Below are positions 1 to 5,754 of a stretch of 8,979 bases of DNA, piece after piece (the first letter of the stretch is position 1; every line of letters begins with the position of its first letter). The notes beneath the pieces are model-generated. The model saw nothing but the letters and a program-made list of their open reading frames with translations, was not told where the DNA came from and did no database searches. The position numbers and the translations under genes are program-made. The stretch is from an uncultured Eubacteriales bacterium (GTDB lineage: Bacteria; Bacillota; Clostridia; Oscillospirales; Oscillospiraceae): NCBI GenBank assembly GCA_900551495.1, contig URWG01000071.1:1-8979 (forward strand). The letters run 5' to 3'.

Positions 1-2619
1 ACGGCAGGGACGGAGCTGTACTCCGACGCGTACGGCGATGCCGCGAACGCCATGTCCGCCCCGCTGCAGGAGCTGCTGGAGGCGCGGGCACAGCTCCGCT
101 ACGACAGCATTGTCGACGAGGCGCGGGCGCAGCTTGCCGACGCGCAGGCGGAATACGACAAGGGCGAGGCGACCTACCGCTCCGAGCGTGCGGCAGCGGA
201 GGAGGAGCTGGCAGAGGCAAAGCAGGCGCTGGAAAACGGCGCGGCACAGCTCAGTGCATCGCGGACACAGCTCGCCGAGGCAGAGAAAACGATCGAGCAG
301 AGCAAGGCAGAGCTGGAGGCTGGGCAGAAGCAGTATGACGACGGCTTGGCTGCCTTCACGACGGCGAAGGCGGACACAGAGGCACAGCTCGCCGCTGCAC
401 AGGCGACCATCGACGAAAACCGCAAGCCGTTGGACGACGCCATGGCGCAGATCAACGACAGCGGCATTTTAGTCCAGCACGAGGCGCTGGAGAGCAAGGC
501 AAATCAGCTTTCCGAGCGGCTGGCACAAGCCGAGGAGGGCTCGGCGGAATATCTGCTGTGCAAGGAGCTGTACGACGCGGCGGAGCTGGAGCTGCGGAAA
601 TTCGAAGAAACCGAGGCATATCAGGGCTATTTGCAGCTCGTCGACGGGCTGGCACAGATCGACAGCGCGCAGGCAGAGCTGAATCAGAAGCGTACCGAAG
701 CCGAGGCAGCGCTTTCAGAGCAGCAGGCGCTCTTAGACGAGAGCAAGGCAAAGCTGGACGCAGGACGGCAGGCGATCGCCGACGGTGAAAGGGAGCTTGC
801 GGACGGCAAGGCTGCGGTCGCCTCGGCACAGCAGCAGCTTGCCGACGGGCAGGCGGAATACGACGCGGGCTATGCCGAGGCACAGGAGCGCTTTGCGGAA
901 GCCGAGGCGGAGCTGAACGACGCGAAAAAGCAGCTTGACGACGCACAGGTCGAGGTGGAAAAGTTAGAGCACCCCTCGGTCTACCTGCTCGACCGCAGCA
1001 CCAACAGCGGCTACGTCTCCTTCCGCAACGACACCTCGATCGTCGATCAGGTCGCCAAGGTTTTCCCGCTGTTTTTCTTTGCGGTGGCTGCGCTGGTGTG
1101 CATGACCACCATGACGCGCATGATCGACGAGCAGCGCACACAGATCGGCACGCTCAAGGCGCTGGGCTACAGCGACGGGCGGATCGCGGGGCGCTATATG
1201 GCTTACTCCGGCAGCGCCGCCCTCCTGGGCTGTATCTTCGGCTTCGCGGTGGGGACATGGCTGTTCCCGCTGGTCATTTGGGGCGGATACTCCATCCTGT
1301 ATGACTTTGCGCCGCTGCAATATGTCTTTAAGCCGCTGCTCGCCGTGATTTCCCTGCTGGCGGCAATGGTATGCTCGATGGGCGTGACCTATCTGACCTG
1401 TCACTCGGAGCTGCGCCGTATGCCGGCAGCGCTGATGCGCCCGAAGACCCCAAAGGCAGGCAAGCGCATTCTTTTGGAGCGCGTTCCCTTCCTGTGGAAC
1501 CGCTTCTCGTTCCTGTACAAGGTTTCGATCCGCAATATCGTCCGCTACAAAAAGCGGCTGATTATGATGCTGCTGGGCATCGGCGGCTGCACGGCGCTCA
1601 TCATCACGGGGCTGGGTCTGCGCGACACGATCTCCACGGTCGTTGACGACCAATTCGAGGGCGTCACGCATTACGACATCGCCGTGACCTTCTCCGTGCC
1701 GATGGACGAGGCAAAGCAGACGGCATTTCGGGAGCAATTCCCCGAGATGCAGCACTGCGTCTTTGCCCACTCCGGAAGCTTTGAGGCATACGGCGGGCAG
1801 GACATCAGCAATGTAACCATACTCGCGACGAGCGACGCCGACATCACCTCGCTCATCAGTCTGCACGACGGCGACCGCCAAATCGCCTACCCGCAGTCGG
1901 GCGCGGTCATTGACAGCCACCTTGCGGACAGTCAGGGGCTGAAGGTCGGCGATACGCTCTCCCTCCGCGTCTCGGACGCAAGGACCGTCGAGGTCCCCGT
2001 GACCGACATCTGCGACAACTATGTGTACCATTACGCGTTTGTCACCGCCGAGACCTACGAGAGCCTCTTCGGGGAGGACTGCGAATACGCCACCGCCTTC
2101 GTCCAATCGGACGGCGACCCCTATGCGCTCGGCGCGAGGCTCTCCGACGCAAGCCGCGTGGCTGCGGTCACGGTGACCGACGCGCTGCGGGAAATGGTCG
2201 ATAATACCATGAAAAGTCTGGATGCGATCGTCGCGCTGGTGGTGATCTCCGCCTGTGCGCTGGCGCTGGTGGTGCTGTTCAATCTCTGCAACATCTCCAT
2301 CACCGAGCGTATCCGCGAGATCGCAACGGTCAAGGTGCTGGGCTTCTACACGTCCGAGACGCTGACCTACGTGTTCCGCGAAATCATCCTGCTGACCGTG
2401 CTCGGTGCGCTGGTCGGTATCCCCGCAGGCAAGGCGCTGCACCATTATGTGATCTCCGAGATCCGCATTGATCTTGTATCGTTCAATATCCACGTCGCGC
2501 CGCTGAGCTATGCGCTGGCGTTCGGTATTACGATCGTGCTCGGCGGGCTGGTGTGCCTGCTGCTGGTGCGGAAGATCAATCGTGTCCCGATGGCGGAATC
2601 CCTCAAATCCGTGGAATAA
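1..2619 (+). CDS. FtsX-family ABC transporter permease with long extracellular coiled coil (5' partial)
   Basis: The reading frame is open from base 1 to a TAA at 2617-2619, giving 872 visible codons; the true start and the first membrane helix must lie left of the window. Fragment residues about 18-323 are an Ala/Glu/Gln/Lys-rich coiled coil with recurring LADGQAEYD-like units. Residues about 352-472 form the first FtsX membrane domain: three hydrophobic helices with the coupling segment RTQIGTLKALGYS after the first. After a linker comes another membrane helix near bases 1560-1620, an extracellular MacB-like region (bases about 1630-2210), and a second FtsX domain of three helices (bases about 2230-2570) with the coupling segment IREIATVKVLGF. 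This layout is known for large Firmicute FtsX-like permeases that work with a separate LolD/MacB-type ATPase, often acting on envelope substrates. No ATPase is visible here, so it is probably encoded upstream. The substrate cannot be read from the sequence. An internal ATG at 52 lies within the open frame and has no convincing Shine-Dalgarno, so it is unlikely to be the start. Confidence 0.
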   Translation, partial: TAGTELYSDAYGDAANAMSAPLQELLEARAQLRYDSIVDEARAQLADAQAEYDKGEATYRSERAAAEEELAEAKQALENGAAQLSASRTQLAEAEKTIEQSKAELEAGQKQYDDGLAAFTTAKADTEAQLAAAQATIDENRKPLDDAMAQINDSGILVQHEALESKANQLSERLAQAEEGSAEYLLCKELYDAAELELRKFEETEAYQGYLQLVDGLAQIDSAQAELNQKRTEAEAALSEQQALLDESKAKLDAGRQAIADGERELADGKAAVASAQQQLADGQAEYDAGYAEAQERFAEAEAELNDAKKQLDDAQVEVEKLEHPSVYLLDRSTNSGYVSFRNDTSIVDQVAKVFPLFFFAVAALVCMTTMTRMIDEQRTQIGTLKALGYSDGRIAGRYMAYSGSAALLGCIFGFAVGTWLFPLVIWGGYSILYDFAPLQYVFKPLLAVISLLAAMVCSMGVTYLTCHSELRRMPAALMRPKTPKAGKRILLERVPFLWNRFSFLYKVSIRNIVRYKKRLIMMLLGIGGCTALIITGLGLRDTISTVVDDQFEGVTHYDIAVTFSVPMDEAKQTAFREQFPEMQHCVFAHSGSFEAYGGQDISNVTILATSDADITSLISLHDGDRQIAYPQSGAVIDSHLADSQGLKVGDTLSLRVSDARTVEVPVTDICDNYVYHYAFVTAETYESLFGEDCEYATAFVQSDGDPYALGARLSDASRVAAVTVTDALREMVDNTMKSLDAIVALVVISACALALVVLFNLCNISITERIREIATVKVLGFYTSETLTYVFREIILLTVLGALVGIPAGKALHHYVISEIRIDLVSFNIHVAPLSYALAFGITIVLGGLVCLLLVRKINRVPMAESLKSVE

Positions 2620-2634
2620 CCCCGCCGAAAACAG

Positions 2635-2682
2635 CATTCCCGCCGCAGGAACGGTCCAAGGATCGTCCCCGCGGCGGGAATG
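2635..2682. terminator. Bidirectional intrinsic terminator between convergent genes
   Basis: A perfect 12-bp inverted repeat (CATTCCCGCCGC at 2635-2646, GCGGCGGGAATG at 2671-2682) encloses a 24-base loop that can itself form weak pairs. On the plus strand it is followed by ACTTTTAT, and on the minus strand by CTGTTTTC. It starts 15 bases after the permease stop and 21 bases beyond the exporter stop, so it can serve both converging transcripts. The T tracts are short, so efficiency is uncertain. Confidence 0.75.
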
Positions 2683-2703
2683 ACTTTTATACTGCGACAG
2701 CCG

Positions 2704-4419
2704 CTATTGCGCCACGGTGAACAGGGCGTAGAAGTAGCCCCTTTGCGCCATCAGCTCGTCAAAGCGCCCCTGCTCGGCGATGCGCCCATCCTTCAAAACG
2801 ATGATCCCGTCGTAGCGGCGCAGCAGCGCCTCCTCCAAGCCGTGCGTCACGACAATGCGCGTGATACCGTCCAGCGCCAGCAGGTCGCTCGTGACCTCGT
2901 GCGCGGTCTTTGCGTCGAGCGCCGCCGTCATTTCGTCCGCCAAAAGCACGCTCGACCGCTTCAAAAGGCTCCGCGCAACGGAAACGCGCTGCTTTTCGCC
3001 GCCGGACAGCCCCTTACCGCCCTCGCCGCAGCGATAGCCCTCTCCGCGCTCCTCCACAAGTGCGTTCAGGTGCGCTCGCTCGATGGCGGAGTCCACCGCG
3101 TCGTGCGGGAAATCGCGGAACATCGTAATGTTGTCCCGTAACGACGCGTCAAAAACGAACACGTTCTGCTGAATGACCGAAATCTGCTCGTAGAGGGACT
3201 CCGGCGCAATCTCCCGCAGCTCGGTGTCGTCAAAGTGAATCGTACCGCAATAGCCGGTACAGCTTGCCGAGAGCAGATGCAGGAGGGTCGATTTTCCGCA
3301 GCCGCTGCCGCCGACGACGGCATACGCCTTGCCCGCCTCAAAAACGACGGAAACATCGTGCAGCACGTCCTTCCCCTCCTCGTAGCCGAAGGAGACGTGC
3401 TCCAGCCGCAAGCCCTCGTGAAGGGGGGCAAGCTGCCGTGTTCCGACCGCGCCGTCGCTTCTTTCCAGTGCCTCGGCAAGCTTTTCGATCAGCCCGCGCG
3501 CCGCCCGACGGCTTGCCAGCAGTCCGGGAAGCGTCGCCACCGGCTCGATGAGGAAATTCATCAGATTGACAAACAAAATAACCGTGCCGGCGGTCAGCCC
3601 GTAGCCGTTCAGCGCCATGCCCGCGCCGATCAGGAACACGCCGAGCTGCGCGACGATCCCTGTGCCCGCGCCGATCATGCCGACCATGCGTCTGACGCGG
3701 TTTTTGCGGAATTTTTCCTGCTCCAGCGCCCGATTGCTCTCGGAGAACAGGCGGAAGATCTCCCGCTCCGCGCGGAAGGTCTTGACGACGGAAAAGCCGT
3801 TGAGACAGTCGGTCAGCGCGGCGGTAAAGTCGCGGTTGCGGTCGGAAACGCGGCGTTCCAGCGTCTGAAGCTGCTTGCCCGTCAGCAGCGACGCCACCAG
3901 CGGCAGGAGCGTCAGCCCGATGGCGACGGCGGTCAGCAGCGGCGAGTAGTACAGCATCATTGCCAATGCGCCGGCGGCGGTCACGAGCTTCGTAATAACG
4001 GAAAGCTGCTGCGCCAGATCGTCGGCTTCAATGCTCGCCGCGTCGTTGGTCAGCGCGGAGAGGTAGGTCGCCGTGCTCTCATCGCGGAAGGAGGAAATGC
4101 TCTTTTCGGTCAGGCGGCGGAACGCAAAGTCGCGGTACTGCCGCATCGCCCGCGCCAAAAACCGCGGCTCGGAAAAGTAGGTCAAAAGCATGACCGCAGC
4201 GCAGAATATGAGAAAGCCGCCGCTGATCCAAGCCAGCGTCTCAAAACCAAACGTCCCCTCCGCGCCGGAGGCAACGTCGATCAGCTGCTGCATGATCCAC
4301 GAAACGATGAGGTTGAGCGAACCGGAGAGCAGCGCTCCGAATAGGGCAATGCCGAAATTGAGGCGGTTTTTTTGATAGAACTGCGCGGTCAGTTCCTTTT
4401 TCAGCGGCTTATGCTTCAT
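2704..4419 (-). CDS. ABC exporter half-transporter, fused membrane and ATPase domains
   Basis: This 571-residue protein has the MsbA/LmrA-type layout: a six-helix exporter membrane domain (about 20-300) followed by a nucleotide-binding domain (about 335-571). All ATPase motifs are intact: Walker A GGSGCGKST with K376, Q-loop Q418, signature LSGGE at 471-475, Walker B VLLADE at 491-496 with catalytic E496, D-loop ALD at 500-502, and H-loop H526. There is no N-terminal C39 peptidase domain, so it should not cleave a leader peptide. A single half-transporter gene implies a homodimer unless a partner is encoded elsewhere. The ATG overlaps the end of the upstream regulator by 11 bases (4409-4419). 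A GGAGGGAGG Shine-Dalgarno at 4429-4437 lies inside the regulator's last codons, which suggests translational coupling. Cargo could be a peptide, lipid or drug; the sequence does not decide. Family assignment is certain, substrate unknown. Confidence 0.95.
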   Translation of the reverse strand: MKHKPLKKELTAQFYQKNRLNFGIALFGALLSGSLNLIVSWIMQQLIDVASGAEGTFGFETLAWISGGFLIFCAAVMLLTYFSEPRFLARAMRQYRDFAFRRLTEKSISSFRDESTATYLSALTNDAASIEADDLAQQLSVITKLVTAAGALAMMLYYSPLLTAVAIGLTLLPLVASLLTGKQLQTLERRVSDRNRDFTAALTDCLNGFSVVKTFRAEREIFRLFSESNRALEQEKFRKNRVRRMVGMIGAGTGIVAQLGVFLIGAGMALNGYGLTAGTVILFVNLMNFLIEPVATLPGLLASRRAARGLIEKLAEALERSDGAVGTRQLAPLHEGLRLEHVSFGYEEGKDVLHDVSVVFEAGKAYAVVGGSGCGKSTLLHLLSASCTGYCGTIHFDDTELREIAPESLYEQISVIQQNVFVFDASLRDNITMFRDFPHDAVDSAIERAHLNALVEERGEGYRCGEGGKGLSGGEKQRVSVARSLLKRSSVLLADEMTAALDAKTAHEVTSDLLALDGITRIVVTHGLEEALLRRYDGIIVLKDGRIAEQGRFDELMAQRGYFYALFTVAQ

Positions 4420-5485
4420 CCTCGCAAGCCTCCCTCCAAAGTGCGGTCAGCTTATCGTCCTCCAGCGAGCGGACGGTGTTGGCAAGCCCCTCGAGCGCCG
4501 TCGTGCCGAGGTCGTCGTAAACCGCCGCAGGCTCCGCAGCGGCGACAAAGCGGACAAATGTAATGCCGTAGTTCGGCGCTGCGTCAAATTGCACGGCAAG
4601 CGACCTCGCGCGGGAAAGACTGCTGCGCGCCGCCCCCTCGTCGCCCGATTTTTCCTGCGCATAGGCAAGGCAAACCATAAGAACACCGAGCGTCTTGTCG
4701 AGGAAGCAGGGCTGTCTGCCGTCGCGCAGACCGTCCAGCGCCGAAATTCCCCATTGCAGCACCTCCAGTGCGTCGGTGTAGGTCTTGCGGTCCAAATACA
4801 CGTTCACATAGCCCATCACAACGTGAATCAGAGCGGTCGCAACATTTAGCAGCGCTTCCGAAAGAAACGGCAGCGCCTCGTCGGGACGGCTGCAATCGGC
4901 GGCAAGCGTAAAGCCGAGGTTGCCGTTGTACAGTCCGCCCGCATTGTATTGCTTCCAAAGCGCGACCGCCCGCTCGGGCTGCCGCAATGCGAGAAAAACC
5001 TGCGCCATCTCGCCGCAGAGCGTCGCCTCGCTGATCGACGGGTCGGTGTTCTGCACGAGCAGCAGCCGCGCCCGTTCATACAGCTCCAGCGCCCGCTGCG
5101 GCAGCGCAGCCGTGTCCTCCTCGATTGCAAACACCCGATACAGCACGGCGCTGTGATAGATGATCTCGAAGCTGTTGGGATACTTTTTCAGCGCCTTTTC
5201 CGCCTCTGCCAGCCCCGCCCGATCCTTCGTGCGGCGGCATTTTTTCAGCAGCGCGACCGTCGCCTGTAAGCGATTGTCCTTCATCTCGTAGCCCAGCAGG
5301 ACATCCACCGAGGTGTCGAAAAAGTCCGCCAGCTCTACGATCAGCCGCAGCTCCGGCGTGGAAAGCCCCGCCTCCCATTTGTAGACCGCACCGACCGTCA
5401 CGCCCAGTACCTCCGCAAGCTGCTCCTGCGTCAGATTCCGCGCCTTCCGCAGTGTGCGAATCCGCTCCGCCAGCCGAATCGTCAT
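4409..5485 (-). CDS. XRE-family transcriptional regulator with TPR-like C-terminal domain
   Basis: The start chosen is the ATG at 5485 because GGGGAGAGG (5493-5501) sits 7 bases upstream; an in-frame ATG at 5557 has no such site. The product has 358 residues. Residues 4-65 are an HTH_3/XRE DNA-binding domain: helices 2 and 3 run from TQEQLAEVLGV (19-29) to AVYKWE (33-38), and the domain ends at DVLLGYE. The remaining roughly 290 residues are mostly helical with TPR-like helix pairs, for example AEAEKALKKYPNSFEI and ALELYERARLL. HTH plus TPR-like repeats recalls the RRNPP regulators (Rgg, PlcR, PrgX), where the repeats bind a signal peptide. That resemblance is architectural only and no peptide gene was found beside it. 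It is first in a two-gene unit with the ABC exporter, so it most likely controls that exporter and itself. The HTH call is firm, the TPR call good, the ligand unknown. Confidence 0.9.
   Translation of the reverse strand: MTIRLAERIRTLRKARNLTQEQLAEVLGVTVGAVYKWEAGLSTPELRLIVELADFFDTSVDVLLGYEMKDNRLQATVALLKKCRRTKDRAGLAEAEKALKKYPNSFEIIYHSAVLYRVFAIEEDTAALPQRALELYERARLLLVQNTDPSISEATLCGEMAQVFLALRQPERAVALWKQYNAGGLYNGNLGFTLAADCSRPDEALPFLSEALLNVATALIHVVMGYVNVYLDRKTYTDALEVLQWGISALDGLRDGRQPCFLDKTLGVLMVCLAYAQEKSGDEGAARSSLSRARSLAVQFDAAPNYGITFVRFVAAAEPAAVYDDLGTTALEGLANTVRSLEDDKLTALWREACEDEA
4429..4437 (-). promoter_or_regulatory. Shine-Dalgarno of the ABC exporter, inside the regulator gene
   Basis: The minus strand reads GGAGGGAGG, ending 9 bases before the exporter ATG at 4419. 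It lies within the last codons of the regulator, so ribosomes finishing the regulator pass over it. This fits translational coupling across the 11-base gene overlap. Confidence 0.75.
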
Positions 5486-5492
5486 TTCATAT

Positions 5493-5501
5493 CCTCTCCC
5501 C
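5493..5501 (-). promoter_or_regulatory. Shine-Dalgarno fixing the regulator start
   Basis: The minus strand reads GGGGAGAGG, then 7 bases, then the ATG at 5485. A nearer ATG inside the spacer is out of frame and stops at once. This site is the reason the shorter 358-residue form is preferred over a start at 5557. Confidence 0.75.
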
Positions 5502-5516
5502 GCCTGTTTTTTCTTT

Positions 5517-5525
5517 ATTTTATCA
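5517..5525 (-). promoter_or_regulatory. Probable extended -10 promoter of the regulator-exporter unit
   Basis: The minus strand reads TGATAAAAT, an extended -10 (TGn plus TAAAAT, five of six consensus bases), which would give a leader of about 25 bases carrying the Shine-Dalgarno. The -35 region is poor. A second candidate further upstream is TACAAT (5562-5567) with CTGACG (5584-5589) at a 16-base spacer; it would give a leader of roughly 70 bases. I cannot choose firmly between them. Confidence 0.4.
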
Positions 5526-5608
5526 GAGAAAACCGAAAAGCGGAAGATACCGGTCATACGAATTGTAGAAAAAATACCAATACCGTCAGTGTTAGTGCTT
5601 CATCAAAA

Positions 5609-5643
5609 TAACTACCGCCCTCCGACACGGAAAGCGGTAGTTA
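5609..5643 (-). terminator. Intrinsic terminator downstream of the nuclease gene
   Basis: A perfect 10-bp stem (TAACTACCGC at 5609-5618, GCGGTAGTTA at 5634-5643) is followed on the minus strand by TTTTGATG. Its loop holds a small nested TCCG/CGGA pair. It lies about 110 bases beyond the nuclease stop and upstream of the regulator promoters, so it would separate the two minus-strand transcription units. Confidence 0.6.
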
Positions 5644-5651
5644 GTCGAACA

Positions 5652-5699
5652 ATTCTGTGAGATTGCCACGACCCCTTCAGGGTCTTGCAATGACAGAAT
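5652..5699. repeat. REP-like palindromic element
   Basis: Three nested complementary blocks form one interrupted hairpin: ATTCTGT (5652-5658) with ACAGAAT (5693-5699), ATTGC (5662-5666) with GCAAT (5687-5691), and GACCC (5670-5674) with GGGTC (5680-5684) around a 5-base loop. The minus-strand reading contains GTCATTGCAAG and GTGGCAATCTC, which resembles the dispersed GTCATTGCGA...GCAATCT palindromes I know from gut Clostridia and other bacteria. Membership of that family is inference because only one copy is visible in the window. Confidence 0.6.
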
Positions 5700-5720
5700 C
5701 GGACTTCTTTGACAGTCTGA

Positions 5721-5746
5721 GGGCGCTGTCCTTTCGGACAGCGCCC
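5721..5746. other. Strong stem-loop just after the nuclease stop codon
   Basis: A perfect 11-bp GC-rich stem (GGGCGCTGTCC at 5721-5731, GGACAGCGCCC at 5736-5746) closes a 4-base loop that is GAAA (a GNRA tetraloop) on the minus strand. It begins 8 bases after the nuclease stop. No T tract follows on the minus strand, so it may protect the mRNA 3' end or be part of a dispersed repeat rather than a classic terminator. On the plus strand a T run follows after five bases, but no plus-strand gene reads into it. Confidence 0.6.
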
Positions 5747-5754
5747 CGTGATTT

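Noticed and set aside
964..2637. A 557-codon open frame on the minus strand
   Set aside because: It lies antisense to the FtsX permease, has no recognisable domain or membrane segments, and reads as His/Arg/Asp-rich low-complexity protein, as expected of the complement of a GC-rich gene.
3235..4344. A 369-codon plus-strand open frame
   Set aside because: It is antisense to the ABC exporter, whose full set of ATPase motifs proves the minus-strand frame; the product is Arg/Gln-rich without a domain.
5486..5557. An upstream in-frame ATG (5557) extending the regulator by 24 residues
   Set aside because: The extra residues cover the likely promoter, have no Shine-Dalgarno and precede a standard XRE N-terminus; the ATG at 5485 has a good site.
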